Shown one piece after another: positions 9,562-19,309 of a stretch of DNA of 64,000 nucleotides. The DNA lies in NCBI GenBank assembly GCA_026004035.1, contig BPII01000002.1:157064-221063 (forward strand), in the 5' to 3' direction. Under the pieces are notes generated by a model. It did no database searches. It was not told the origin of the DNA and worked only from the letters and a program-made list of their open reading frames with translations. Each line of letters starts with the position of its first letter. The first letter of the stretch is position 1. Source of the stretch: Candidatus Sericytochromatia bacterium (lineage in GTDB: Bacteria; Cyanobacteriota; Sericytochromatia; UBA7694; JACMQJ01). The position numbers were made by a program, and so were the translations under genes.

Positions 9562-10836
9562 ATGTTTAATAAAATTTGTGTAATGGGTCTAGGTTATATT
9601 GGATTACCTACTTCATCACTATTTGCTACAAATGGTATAAAAGTTATTGGTGTAGATATAAATAAACACGTTGTTGATACTATAAACAGTGGTGATATAC
9701 ATATAGAAGAACCTGGATTAAAAACTCTTGTTAGTGCTGCTGTTAAATCAGGAAATCTTGTTGCAAGTTTAGAACCTCAAGAAGCTGACGCTTTTATAAT
9801 AGCTGTTCCAACTCCTTTTAAGCATAGTGATAATGTAATAAAGGAAGCTGACATGTCTTATGTAGAGTTAGCTATGAAAATGATATTACCTTACCTTAAA
9901 AAAGGTAATTTAGTAATATTAGAATCAACTTCACCGATAGGTACATGTGAAAAATTATTAAAACCTATTATAGAGAGTGCTAATTTTTCTGTTGGTGAAG
10001 ATATATATTTAGCTCATTGTCCAGAAAGGGTATTACCTGGAAAAATTTTAAAAGAAGCAATAAGTAATGCTAGAATAATTGGAGGTATAAATGAAAAATC
10101 ATCAAAATTAGCTGAAAAATTATATAGAACATTTGTAGAAGGTGAAATATATCTTACAAATGCAACAACTGCTGAAATGTGTAAGTTAATGGAAAATACA
10201 TATAGAGATGTAAATATTGCCTTAGCTAATGAATTAGCTAATATTTGCTCTAAAATAGGTATAAATGCTTGGGAAGTTATAGAATATGCAAATAAACATC
10301 CAAGAGTAAATATTCATAGTCCAGGTCCAGGTGTTGGTGGTCATTGTATTTCTGTAGATCCATGGTTTATAATAGAAAAATTTCCAAATGAAGCAAATAT
10401 AATTAAGCTTTGTAGAATTACAAATGACAATCAACCAAAAAATGTTGTTAATTTTATAAAGAAAATTGATCAAGAAATTGAAATAAAGAAAATAACTATA
10501 ATGGGTATAACTTATAAAGGTAATGTTGATGATACTAGAGAATCACCAGCAATAGAAGTAATAAATCTTTTAAAAGAAAATTTCGATAACATTTCTATAT
10601 CAATATATGATCCTCATGTTAAAGATAAAAAATTTGAAATATCAAATTTAGAAGATGCTTTTAAAAACTCTGATTTAGCTTTATTACTAACAAATCATAA
10701 CGACTTCAAATATTTATCTCCTGATGAAATAGGTAAAATAATGAATAAAAAAATTATATATGATACAAGAAATTGTTTGGATTTAAGTAAATGGGAAAAA
10801 GCAGAATTTAGAACTTATCTTTTAGGTAGAGATTAA
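9562..10836 (+). CDS. wecC: UDP-N-acetyl-D-mannosamine dehydrogenase
   Basis: A UDP-sugar dehydrogenase of 424 residues that oxidises UDP-ManNAc to UDP-ManNAcA with NAD for surface polysaccharides. The N-terminal Rossmann motif is VMGLGYIGLPTSSLFA. The hinge includes LMENTYRDVNIALANEL, and the catalytic cysteine is in GPGVGGHCISVDPWF. The HCPERVLPGKIL and TRESPA segments follow WecC rather than UDP-glucose dehydrogenase (Ugd). I place the start at ATG 9562, preceded by AAGAGG (9551-9556) and an alternative -10 TATAAT at 9524-9529; an in-frame TTG at 9541 is less likely. It could equally accept UDP-GlcNAc (WbpA-like). Confidence 0.88.
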   Translation: MFNKICVMGLGYIGLPTSSLFATNGIKVIGVDINKHVVDTINSGDIHIEEPGLKTLVSAAVKSGNLVASLEPQEADAFIIAVPTPFKHSDNVIKEADMSYVELAMKMILPYLKKGNLVILESTSPIGTCEKLLKPIIESANFSVGEDIYLAHCPERVLPGKILKEAISNARIIGGINEKSSKLAEKLYRTFVEGEIYLTNATTAEMCKLMENTYRDVNIALANELANICSKIGINAWEVIEYANKHPRVNIHSPGPGVGGHCISVDPWFIIEKFPNEANIIKLCRITNDNQPKNVVNFIKKIDQEIEIKKITIMGITYKGNVDDTRESPAIEVINLLKENFDNISISIYDPHVKDKKFEISNLEDAFKNSDLALLLTNHNDFKYLSPDEIGKIMNKKIIYDTRNCLDLSKWEKAEFRTYLLGRD

Positions 10837-10862
10837 TAAATTTTTATGCTAAAATTTCTTTC

Positions 10863-12197
10863 ATGAAAACAATTTTTTATAGTAAAAATGTTTTTTATCA
10901 AAATAAATTTCATAAAGGAAATTTAATAGTAGAAAATGATAAAATAATTGATTTTATTTATGGTGATATATTAGATAATGCTATTTCTTATGAAAATGAT
11001 TATATTATTCCTGGATTAGTAGATACTCATGTTCATGTTAATGAACCAGGAAGAACTGATTGGGAAGGTTTTGAAACAGCTACCAAATCAGCACTTGCTG
11101 GTGGTATAACTACTTTAGTAGATATGCCTTTAAATTGTATCCCTGTTACAACTTCAAGATATGCACTAGAATTAAAAATGAGAGAGATAAAAAATAAATT
11201 ACATACCGATTGTGGTTTTTGGGGTGGTATTATTCCTAATAATGAAAGTAATCTAGAAGAACTTTTAAATTCTGGTGTTTTAGGTTGTAAAGCATTTTTA
11301 ATACATTCTGGTATAGATGATTTCCCAAAGGTAAATGAAGAAGATTTAAGAAAGTCTATACCAATAATGAAAAAATATGATTTACCTATTCTAATACATG
11401 CTGAATTAGAAAGTTTTGAAGGACAAACAGAAAATTATAATAACCCAAGAAGTTATAGTGCTTTTTTAAACTCAAGACCAAAAGAAATAGAGGATAACGC
11501 AATAAAATTAATGATAAAACTATGTAAAGAATTTGATGCTCATATACATATAGTTCATCTATCGTCAGCAAATTCTATAGATTTAATTAAAAAAGCTAAA
11601 GAAGAAGGTTTAAGATTTAGTGTTGAAACTTGCCCACATTATTTAGCAATAAATGCTGAAGAAATACAAGACGGTCAAACAATATATAAATGTTGTCCAC
11701 CTATAAGAGAAAAAAATAATAATGATTTACTATGGGAAGCAATAAAAAATGGTATTATTGATATAATAGTATCAGACCATTCACCATGCACAGCAAATTT
11801 AAAATTAATAGAAAAAGGAGATATAGAACATGCTTGGGGAGGAATTTCTAGCTTACAATTTAGTTTTTCTATAGTATGGACAGAATTTAAAAAAAGGAAT
11901 TTACCTTTAGAGTTACTAATAAAACTAATGTGTAAAAATACGTCAAAATTAATAAAAAAGGAAAATATTAAAGGTAGTATAGATAAAAATTATTTTGCTG
12001 ATTTTATTGTTTGGAATCCAAATGAAAAATTTAAAGTAACAAAAGATATTATTTTTCATAAAAATAAAGAAACTCCTTATTTAGGAAGAGAACTTTTTGG
12101 TAAAGTTAAAAAAGTTTATCTAAGAGGTAAATTAGTTTTTGATGAGAATAAATTTTCAAATCCATTAGGTAATTTTATTTTAAACGAGGTTATATAA
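10863..12197 (+). CDS. allB: Allantoinase (cyclic amidohydrolase)
   Basis: A 444-residue amidohydrolase that opens the hydantoin ring of allantoin to give allantoate. The metal motif HVHVNEPGRTDWEGFETAT and the AGGITTLVDMPLN strand are the AllB signature. The carbamylated-lysine strand is GCKAFLIHSG, histidines follow in LPILIHAE and HIHIVHLSS, and SDHSPC gives the last metal ligand. Dihydroorotase is the alternative in this superfamily, but the next gene (0 bp gap) is allantoicase, which settles the pathway. No strong ribosome binding site precedes ATG 10863. A small insertion or deletion of the usual length is not seen. Confidence 0.92.
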   Translation: MKTIFYSKNVFYQNKFHKGNLIVENDKIIDFIYGDILDNAISYENDYIIPGLVDTHVHVNEPGRTDWEGFETATKSALAGGITTLVDMPLNCIPVTTSRYALELKMREIKNKLHTDCGFWGGIIPNNESNLEELLNSGVLGCKAFLIHSGIDDFPKVNEEDLRKSIPIMKKYDLPILIHAELESFEGQTENYNNPRSYSAFLNSRPKEIEDNAIKLMIKLCKEFDAHIHIVHLSSANSIDLIKKAKEEGLRFSVETCPHYLAINAEEIQDGQTIYKCCPPIREKNNNDLLWEAIKNGIIDIIVSDHSPCTANLKLIEKGDIEHAWGGISSLQFSFSIVWTEFKKRNLPLELLIKLMCKNTSKLIKKENIKGSIDKNYFADFIVWNPNEKFKVTKDIIFHKNKETPYLGRELFGKVKKVYLRGKLVFDENKFSNPLGNFILNEVI

Positions 12198-13217
12198 ATG
12201 GAAAATAGTACTTTTACTTCATCTTTTGCTGGATTAACTGAATTAGCATCTGAAAAAGTTGGTGGAAAAGTTTTATTAGCAAGTGATGATTTCTTCGCTG
12301 AAAAAGAAAATTTAATAAAAGTTGAAAAGCCTATATTTATACCTGACAAATATACTGATAAAGGAAAATGGATGGATGGATGGGAAAGTAGAAGAAAAAG
12401 AGTTCAAGGTTTTGATTGGTGTATATTAAAATTAGGTATAAGTGGTTTTGTTAAAGGTGTTGATATTGACACTAGTTTTTTTATAGGAAATTATCCTCCT
12501 TATGCAAGTATAGAAGCGTGTTTTTTTGAAGATGATGTTACTAATAAAGAATTATTGGGTGCTAATTGGACCGAAATTTTACCAAAATCAAGTCTTAATC
12601 CAGGTTCTCAAAACCTATTTTCTTGTTATCAACAAGATAAACCTTGGAGTCATTTAAAATTAAATATATTTCCTGATGGTGGAGTTGCTAGATTAAGAGT
12701 TTATGGAGAAGTTTTGAAAAAAATTCCAAAAGATAACTCTTTATTTGAATTATCAGCTTTGGTTAATGGTGGTAAAGTTATTACTTGTAATGACATGTTT
12801 TTTGGCAATAAGGATAATATGATAGCGCCGGGTAAAGCAAAAAATATGGGGGATGGATGGGAAACAAGAAGAAAAAGAATTATAGAAGGTCCTGATTGGG
12901 CTATTATAAAGCTGGCAACAAAAGGAAGCATAAAAGAACTATTAATTGATACAAGTTATTTTAAAGGAAACTATCCTGATTCCTGTTGGGTAGAAGGAAT
13001 ATTTGCTACTAATTTAGATGATATAGAGTTTTTTAATCCTCATAAACTAGATTGGATAGAAATTTTACCAAAATCTAAACTAGAACCTGATAAAGAACAT
13101 AAATTTACAGAATTAAAAAATACAGATAAAATATTTACTCATTTGAAATTAAACATATTTCCTGATGGTGGTATAAGTAGATTTAGAGCTTTTGGATTTG
13201 TTACTAATATAGTATAG
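12198..13217 (+). CDS. alc: Allantoicase
   Basis: A 339-residue allantoate amidinohydrolase producing ureidoglycolate and urea. The protein is an internal duplication. Each half carries MxDGWESRRKR (or GWETRRKR), a DIDTSFFxGNYP or DTSYFKGNYP strand, a W(T/I)EILPKS segment and HLKLNIFPDGG followed by RxRxxG. The two-repeat jelly-roll layout and length are normal for allantoicase. The ATG follows the allantoinase stop with no gap (TAAATG) and has ACGAGG upstream, so the pair is one operon for allantoin salvage as a nitrogen source. The later ureidoglycolate step and any uricase are not in the window. The gene ends overlapping the tail of the convergent cyclase gene by 14 bases. Confidence 0.95.
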   Translation: MENSTFTSSFAGLTELASEKVGGKVLLASDDFFAEKENLIKVEKPIFIPDKYTDKGKWMDGWESRRKRVQGFDWCILKLGISGFVKGVDIDTSFFIGNYPPYASIEACFFEDDVTNKELLGANWTEILPKSSLNPGSQNLFSCYQQDKPWSHLKLNIFPDGGVARLRVYGEVLKKIPKDNSLFELSALVNGGKVITCNDMFFGNKDNMIAPGKAKNMGDGWETRRKRIIEGPDWAIIKLATKGSIKELLIDTSYFKGNYPDSCWVEGIFATNLDDIEFFNPHKLDWIEILPKSKLEPDKEHKFTELKNTDKIFTHLKLNIFPDGGISRFRAFGFVTNIV

Positions 13218-14799
13218 AAAAAACATTAACTTCGTTTTGTTTTCCTTTAAGTTTTAGTGGTCCTATTTTTTCAAAGTTATATTTTTCTTTTAAGTTATTA
13301 ATAACATTTTCAGATACCAATATTTGTTTTGGCTTTGCATTTGAACATAATCTTTCAGCTGTATTAACACTATCACCTAATATTGTTACTTCTGGTCTTT
13401 CCATAGATGCAATATTTCCATAAACTACATTTCCTGTATTTACTCCTATACCCATACTTAATTCAATTCCAAAATTCTTAATAAAAACTTCTTTATTCAA
13501 TTTACTTAATTCTTTTTGCATTTCTATTGCTGTTTTTACTGCTAAATCTTCCCTATTATCTTGTTCTATTGGTATTCCAAATATACAAAATATTGCATCA
13601 CCAATAAATTTATCAATAAAACCATCATATTTAAATATAATCTCTGTCATTCTACTAAAATATGTGCTTAGTATTTCAATTACTTGTGTTGGTTTTAATT
13701 TTTCTGACATGGGTGTAAATCCTCTTATATCAGAAAATAAAATTGAAACATTTCTTTCTTGCCCTTTTTGCTCTAAATTAATGTTATTTTTTATAAGATG
13801 TTCAACCATTTTTGGACCTAAAAATCTTTCTAACGAGTTTTTTACTTTTTCTTGCTGACTTATTTTATTTATTAATTGTCTATTTTTTATATTTATAGCT
13901 ATTTGATTACTTATACCTGACAACATTTTTAAATCTTCTTCATTAAAAGCATTTATTTTTTTTGTTGAATCAAGTTGCAATAATCCGTATAATTCATTAT
14001 CAACTATAAAAGGAACTATCATTGTACATTGTAAATTTAACAAAACTATTGATTTACTTCTATCTATATCTTGACCACTACTTAAATCTGAAGCAATAAA
14101 TCCATGTTTTTCATTAGTAGCCATTGAAACAATAGTTTTTGAATAATTAGCCATTGAAATAGGATATTCTTTTCCTTCTTTCATAAAAATAACAGGTTTC
14201 ATCTCTCCTTGACTTAAAATAAAAACTAATGCCCTATCAGCCGCTGGGAACAATTCAAATATTTCTTTTATTATATTTTTAAATAATTCTTTTAAATCAA
14301 AGATACTACCTATTTTTTGTCCAAATGAATAAAGAAAAGAAAGTCTTTTTGTTAAATTTTTCATGTCATTAACATTTAAATTCTCTTTTAATTCAGTTAC
14401 CTTATTAAATTCTTTTGGATCAAATTTTGCTAATACTGTTACATCACCTTTTGAATTTTTTAATAATTCACTTATTGAAGAATAATTATCATCAAAATTT
14501 ATATTTTCTTCTTTATTAATTCTATATAGTATATTTGCTTTTCCTAAAGTTAATTTATCACCACTTTGTATTTGATATGATTTTAAAGGAAATAATCTTT
14601 TTCCGTTTAATAATGTGCCGTTACTACTATTTAAATCAACAATTTCTACTTTATCATCAAAATTAGATATAAGTAGATGCTTTGATGATATTGATGGTTC
14701 ATTAATACAAATATTATTATCAATTGTTCTACCTAAAACTTGATTACCATAATTTAGGTTAAAAATATTTTCATTATAGATTAAACTATGTTTTACCAT
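13204..14799 (-). CDS. FHA-GAF-class III adenylate/guanylate cyclase
   Basis: A 531-residue cytosolic signalling enzyme. Residues 20-90 form an FHA phosphothreonine-binding domain (GRTIDNN, SISSKH, LNSSNGTLLNG). Residues 155-310 form a GAF sensor domain. Residues 345-530 form a class III nucleotidyl cyclase domain with metal-binding Asp357 (FSDIRGFT) and Asp401 (DKFIGDAIFCIFG), then ILGDSVNTAERL carrying the transition-state Asn and Arg. All catalytic positions are present. Lys397 and the Asp in ILGDSVN favour ATP over GTP, so cAMP is the probable product. FHA-GAF-cyclase chains are common in cyanobacteria and spirochaetes. A cAMP receptor is not in the window, although FNR/CRP-like sites are. 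Confidence 0.9.
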   Translation of the reverse strand: MVKHSLIYNENIFNLNYGNQVLGRTIDNNICINEPSISSKHLLISNFDDKVEIVDLNSSNGTLLNGKRLFPLKSYQIQSGDKLTLGKANILYRINKEENINFDDNYSSISELLKNSKGDVTVLAKFDPKEFNKVTELKENLNVNDMKNLTKRLSFLYSFGQKIGSIFDLKELFKNIIKEIFELFPAADRALVFILSQGEMKPVIFMKEGKEYPISMANYSKTIVSMATNEKHGFIASDLSSGQDIDRSKSIVLLNLQCTMIVPFIVDNELYGLLQLDSTKKINAFNEEDLKMLSGISNQIAINIKNRQLINKISQQEKVKNSLERFLGPKMVEHLIKNNINLEQKGQERNVSILFSDIRGFTPMSEKLKPTQVIEILSTYFSRMTEIIFKYDGFIDKFIGDAIFCIFGIPIEQDNREDLAVKTAIEMQKELSKLNKEVFIKNFGIELSMGIGVNTGNVVYGNIASMERPEVTILGDSVNTAERLCSNAKPKQILVSENVINNLKEKYNFEKIGPLKLKGKQNEVNVFSILY

Positions 14800-14982
14800 A
14801 AAACTCCTAAGCTACGGGAATATTATTTATTGTATTTTAATTAAAAAAGTAGCTTTTTCTAAAAAAATAATAAATCAGATTAAAAAAAAATACAATACAA
14901 TTTTACATTTGAAAAAAATAATTATAATTTTTCACTCGAAATAAAACACTTACCAATTTTATAAAGTAGATATGACAATAGT

Positions 14983-15050
14983 GGCACTGGGATTGAGTTA
15001 TAGAAAAGAAATTTGAGAGAGTATTTTATACTTAATTATTTTTTTATTTT
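14983..15050 (-). repeat. Single terminal copy of the MITE family end (copy 4 fragment)
   Basis: GGCACTGGGATTGAGTTATA plus GAAAA (14983-15007) is identical to the left end of the copies at 20497 and 55089. The sequence then diverges and reaches the stop codon of the transposase remnant at 15051. This is where the right end of the parent insertion sequence would be expected. No matching end is found on the other side (15524-15608). The rest of the 14800-14982 gap is AT-rich with no gene. Confidence 0.65.
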
Positions 15051-15523
15051 TTAAGTTATTTTTTGAATCATTAATAATTTTTCGACAGAATAAGGGTTAT
15101 TAATAATACCTAAAGCCAATGCAGGTACTAATTTAGTAGTGAAATTAGGTTTCAAATAATTATGAACAATAAAATCAAAAGAGTTGTCTTAAATCTTGTG
15201 TATGAAAATCCCAAAAACATTTTATAGATTGATTTCAAATATGTATAAATACAACTTTCTTAATAACTCTCCTTTTAAAAAACTGTATTTTTATGAATAC
15301 CTAAACCCTACCTGTACCTCTTTGACCTAAACCCGTACTCCTTAGTTTTATACAACTAGCTATCTTACTTATCTCTGTGTTTATTTTAAACATTGGTGTT
15401 GAATGTGTCTCCGAAAATTTCTTATTACAAGCTAAACACTTATATTGTTTTCTCCCTACAGCTGACTTTGTATGATATTTACTATGTATTTTAACAATAT
15501 GGACAGCAAAATATTGGTTCCAT
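15051..15523 (-). pseudogene. Decayed zinc-ribbon (IS1/IS1595-like) transposase remnant
   Basis: The minus strand encodes fragments of one transposase. From an ATG at 15521-15523 it reads MEPIFCCPYC, then after a frameshift VKIHSKYHTKSAVGRKQYKC followed by LACNKKFSETHSTPMFKI. Next come an HTH-like stretch (IASCIKLRSTGLGQRGTGRV) and a stop near 15300. Further on, after a deletion of most of the catalytic core, the typical C-terminal end VPALALGIINNPYSVEKLL runs into a TAA at 15051-15053. The paired CxxC zinc ribbon and the P-A-ALG...EKLL tail are those of IS1-type/IS1595-type transposases. Too decayed to be active. Confidence 0.72.
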
Positions 15524-15608
15524 TTTCTTTTAATCCTTATTATTTAACATTTATATCTTATTATATCTTACTACAATCTATAAATTTTATAAATAATTCT
15601 TACATTAT

Positions 15609-16835
15609 TCATAACTTGAGCTCAGTTCTGTTAAAGTTATAATTCTTGATATTTTTATTAATTTTTACACTTTTATATTTACAATTTTGTATATATGAAC
15701 TACTGGTAATATTTTTATTAAAAGATTCTGTTTCAATAAAAAATGGTATTATTTTAAATCCTTTACTATAGAAGTAATTTAAATTTTCAATATCTTTTTG
15801 AGTAACCTTTAAAAAGAAAGCAACAATTATTTTTTTATAATTACTTTCATCTATTAATTCAATTATATTTTTATCACTATTAGTATCTAACATAGCCATT
15901 TCTGATAAAAATTCTTTATTAGATGTTATTTCAGTTAATTTTTTTATTTCATTATTTGAAAAATAAGTTATTTCTACATTATATTTATTTCTAACTAAAT
16001 ATTTAAATATTCCTGAACATATTTTTATCATGTATTCTAAATTACTACTTTTTAATTCGCCTATTTTATTTTCTTTAAATGTATCCATTATAATTTCAAT
16101 ACTTATTGAACTTTCAGCTTCTAATTCTTTTACCATTAATTGATTTCTTTTTGCTGTTGCTTTCCAATTTATAAGTTTAAAAGAATCTCCTGTCCTATAT
16201 TCTCTTACATTATAAGGTATTGAATTATCTTGTAGTTTTTTAATCTGCTTACTATAGTTAAAATTTCTAGTATCTAATGATAAAATAGATAAATCTAAAT
16301 TAATATCTTGAACCAATGGAAATATTGTTAATATGCTATCTTTTTTTATTAATCTAGTATATTTTATAATTCCAAATGCTCCATATGACGATACTTTTAA
16401 ATCAGAAAAATTATATAATCCTCTTAAATCTGTTATAAACTCTGATTTATAAGATAGTCTTGATTTTTTATCTAATTCAATTATAAAAAATTCACCATTT
16501 TTAATATTTCCATACTTTTTTTTATCTATTATTCTTATAGGTAAAAGATTTTCTACTTTTATAAAATTTAATTTTTTATTTGATTTATTTATTATAATAG
16601 TTTCTATTTCTACAAAGTCATTTTCTAATAAATTACCATGAAATACTCTTTCAAAATCTATTTTAGATGTTTGATATATTGGATTTATTATTGAATATAT
16701 TAAAATACTTATAATTAAAGAATCTATTATATAAAGCCAACCACTTTGTATATTAGAAGCTGCTATAAATAAAAATATTGATATAAAAAACAATACATAA
16801 AATTGAATAGTTAATTGAATTTTTAATGAAAACAT
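15609..16835 (-). CDS. DUF58-domain membrane protein
   Basis: A 408-residue protein with two N-terminal membrane helices (about 12-30 and 33-50). A beta-rich domain follows, then the DUF58 core: YNVREYRTGDSFKLINWKAT near residues 205-224, continued by KRNQLMVKELEAE, then a vWA-like region beginning IEIIMDT. DUF58 proteins usually sit beside a MoxR ATPase and act in envelope or peptidoglycan-linked processes; no MoxR gene is visible, and the neighbour is hisS three bases upstream. The internal vWA metal site is not obvious. Function beyond the family name is unknown. Confidence 0.8.
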   Translation of the reverse strand: MFSLKIQLTIQFYVLFFISIFLFIAASNIQSGWLYIIDSLIISILIYSIINPIYQTSKIDFERVFHGNLLENDFVEIETIIINKSNKKLNFIKVENLLPIRIIDKKKYGNIKNGEFFIIELDKKSRLSYKSEFITDLRGLYNFSDLKVSSYGAFGIIKYTRLIKKDSILTIFPLVQDINLDLSILSLDTRNFNYSKQIKKLQDNSIPYNVREYRTGDSFKLINWKATAKRNQLMVKELEAESSISIEIIMDTFKENKIGELKSSNLEYMIKICSGIFKYLVRNKYNVEITYFSNNEIKKLTEITSNKEFLSEMAMLDTNSDKNIIELIDESNYKKIIVAFFLKVTQKDIENLNYFYSKGFKIIPFFIETESFNKNITSSSYIQNCKYKSVKINKNIKNYNFNRTELKL

Positions 16836-16838
16836 TTA

Positions 16839-18149
16839 TTAGTTTATATTTACTTTTAAATAATTTATAATTTCATCCAAGCTTCCTTCTATATAAGAAT
16901 AATCTTTTAAATTTTTTAGCTTTACTATGTTTTTCTCAAACTCATTTAAAGCATTTGTTATTGCAAATTTTATACCTTTCCTGTCTGCATATTTTAATTG
17001 TTTATCGATTTTTTTTTCATCGGTAAAAAATTCTGTTTTTATATTATTTTCTCTTAATACTTTTGCTATTTTCAAATATTCTTTCACAAAGTTATTATCC
17101 ATTTTTATTATTATTACATCACTGGTAGTAAATCTATTTTCTAATTTATTTAATTCCTCAAGAGCTGATATTAATCTATCTAATCCAATTGATGCTCCAA
17201 CACCTGGTATTTTATGAGTAGTATATAAACTAGCTAAATTATTATATCTACCACCTGAGCATATACTACCTATACTTTTAATATCATCTAAAATAGTTTC
17301 AAAAACATTTCCTGTGTAATAATCAAGTCCTCTTGCTATACTTAAATCAATTTTTAAGCATTTATTAGGAATTCCTATTGATTCTGAAAACTCAATTACT
17401 TGATTTAAATTTTTTACTCCCTCATTATTACTGCCAAGTTTATTTGAAAGATATTTTATTATATTTTGATTATCATCATTTAAATTTACTAAATCTAATA
17501 TCTTATTTATATTATCTTTATCTATATTTAAATTTTCAAGATAAGATTTAATTTTATCTAATGGTTCTTTTTTAATTTTATCTATTACTCTTAATATCTC
17601 AACAGATTTACTTAATAAACCTAATTCTTCTAGTAAAGAATTTAATATTATTCTATTATTTATATGAATACAAAAATTATTACTTTGTATAAGTCCACAT
17701 ATTGAATTATACATTACTTGTATTATTTCAATGTCTGACAGGTTACTTTCAGTTCCCAATATATCAAAATCACATTGATAAAATTCTCTGTATCGTCCTT
17801 TGTGAGTATTTTCTCCTCGCCAAACTGGGCCTATGTGATAAGCTCTAAATGGCACTCCTAATTCATTGTAGTGTTGTGCTATAAATCTAGCTAATGGAAC
17901 TGTTAAATCAAATCTTAGTGTAACATCTCTTCCTCCATTATCATTAAATCTAAATAATTGTTTATCAGTTTCATTTCCTCCTTTACCAAGTAATATTTCA
18001 GTATATTCTATACAAGGAGTATCTATTGGAGAAAATCCAAAACTTTCAAAAACTTTCTCTATGTAAGATATCATTTTCTTTTTATTTATCATTGTTTTAG
18101 GTAAATAATCCCTAAAACCCTTTAATACTTTTGGTTCTATTATATTCAT
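16839..18149 (-). CDS. hisS: Histidyl-tRNA synthetase
   Basis: A 436-residue class II synthetase charging tRNA-His. Motif 1 starts after GFRDYLP. Motif 2 is in GPVWRGENTHKGRYREFYQCDFDI, where the arginines contact ATP. The histidine-specific HisA signature is SIARGLDYYTGNVFE, followed by GSICSGGRYNNL and motif 3 GVGASIGLDRL. A C-terminal anticodon-binding domain (about 345-432) completes it. Full length and intact. The start ATG overlaps the stop of the upstream gene as ATGA, and DUF58 follows after three bases. Confidence 0.96.
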   Translation of the reverse strand: MNIIEPKVLKGFRDYLPKTMINKKKMISYIEKVFESFGFSPIDTPCIEYTEILLGKGGNETDKQLFRFNDNGGRDVTLRFDLTVPLARFIAQHYNELGVPFRAYHIGPVWRGENTHKGRYREFYQCDFDILGTESNLSDIEIIQVMYNSICGLIQSNNFCIHINNRIILNSLLEELGLLSKSVEILRVIDKIKKEPLDKIKSYLENLNIDKDNINKILDLVNLNDDNQNIIKYLSNKLGSNNEGVKNLNQVIEFSESIGIPNKCLKIDLSIARGLDYYTGNVFETILDDIKSIGSICSGGRYNNLASLYTTHKIPGVGASIGLDRLISALEELNKLENRFTTSDVIIIKMDNNFVKEYLKIAKVLRENNIKTEFFTDEKKIDKQLKYADRKGIKFAITNALNEFEKNIVKLKNLKDYSYIEGSLDEIINYLKVNIN

Positions 18150-19309
18150 GAGTTTAAATCTTTAAAATCAACATTTAATGGCTCTTTTATTATATCTTCC
18201 ATAGCTTTTATAGCTAAACCATAAACAGATGTTGCTGTCCATAAATTGCTTTCCTTATCTTCTTCAATTGTTATTATTTGACTTTTATCAAAACCTGCAT
18301 TAAGTAAAGCTGGAACTATAAATGCATTTTGTCCAAGACCACATGATAAAACTTTTAAATTTTCAAATGATGAAAAATTAGTATTATTCACAATATTTCT
18401 TATTATTTCACTTAACTTATAAATCATAATATAGTAAATATTTTTAGCAACTTCATATAATTCTTCTTTTGATATAGAATAAATATCTAATCCTAATGTT
18501 TCAGCCATTTGAATATATGACAAGTTATCATCATCTTGTATTTTACTATTTTTATTACTTACATGAACATTAGCAACAGAAGATGGTAATATTCCTAATA
18601 TATTGCATAAAGTATTAGTTGAGCAACTTCTAAGTATAAGATTATAAAAACCTTTATTAGTCTTAACACTTGTTGTAATATAGTTTAAAGGTGTATGCAT
18701 AGAACCATACCATATATGTTTTCCTGTTATGTATCTATGTTTTGTATATCCAGAAGGATTTAATTTAGCATTTGGGTCTATTTCTCTGTTTATAATTGGT
18801 ATTATACTTGTTGATATTGTCCCCATGTCTATTGCTAATCCTTCGTCAAATATTTTTGTTGCAAGTATAGATGTTCCTAAAAAATTAGTTGAATTAAAAG
18901 CACTAGCTTCTTTTTCAGAGATATCAAATATTTCTCTAAGTTTAAACAATTTTCCATCACATCTTATAAAATAAACTTTTTGTCTATTAAAAATCATTTT
19001 TAAAACTGATGCCGTATATATAAGACCATCAATAAATGATTTAAACATATAGTATGCACCACCTGTGCAAAATATAGTTGATTTTATACTCTCAACATTT
19101 AAATTATGATGTTTCAAAAATGCTTCTATAGCTATTGATAAACCTTTTGAAAACTCATAATTTTTTTCGTCTATATATTCAAATTCTACCGGTAAAGATG
19201 TCCAAGCACCTGTTATAAATTTATTTTCTTTATCTAAAGATAATAAACAAAGTTTTACCTTTCCTATACTTAAGTCAATCCCAAGAGTATTTATAAAATT
19301 ATTTGACAT
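18146..19309 (-). CDS. MfnF-like hydantoinase/oxoprolinase-fold protein
   Basis: A 387-residue ASKHA-fold protein. It aligns, by motif order, with the proteins annotated as H4MPT-linked C1 transfer pathway protein or methanofuran synthase MfnF. These motifs are LGIDLSIGKVKLCLL (phosphate 1), SIKSTIFCTGGAYYMFKSFIDG, VYFIRCDGK, FNSTNFLGTS, then GLAIDMGTISTSIIPI (phosphate 2) and GKHIWYGSMHTPLNYI. The C-terminal half is less conserved (SCGLGQNAFIVPALL). No H4MPT or methanofuran genes are visible, so the role in this organism is unknown; a cofactor-related ATP-grasp-type or kinase-type reaction is only a guess. It is co-transcribed between ccsA and hisS with one- to four-base overlaps. Confidence 0.6.
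   Translation of the reverse strand: MSNNFINTLGIDLSIGKVKLCLLSLDKENKFITGAWTSLPVEFEYIDEKNYEFSKGLSIAIEAFLKHHNLNVESIKSTIFCTGGAYYMFKSFIDGLIYTASVLKMIFNRQKVYFIRCDGKLFKLREIFDISEKEASAFNSTNFLGTSILATKIFDEGLAIDMGTISTSIIPIINREIDPNAKLNPSGYTKHRYITGKHIWYGSMHTPLNYITTSVKTNKGFYNLILRSCSTNTLCNILGILPSSVANVHVSNKNSKIQDDDNLSYIQMAETLGLDIYSISKEELYEVAKNIYYIMIYKLSEIIRNIVNNTNFSSFENLKVLSCGLGQNAFIVPALLNAGFDKSQIITIEEDKESNLWTATSVYGLAIKAMEDIIKEPLNVDFKDLNS

Noticed and set aside
10234..10473. Minus-strand frame of 79 codons inside wecC
   Set aside because: Shadow of a highly conserved gene on the other strand; composition (Trp/Tyr-rich) is not protein-like.
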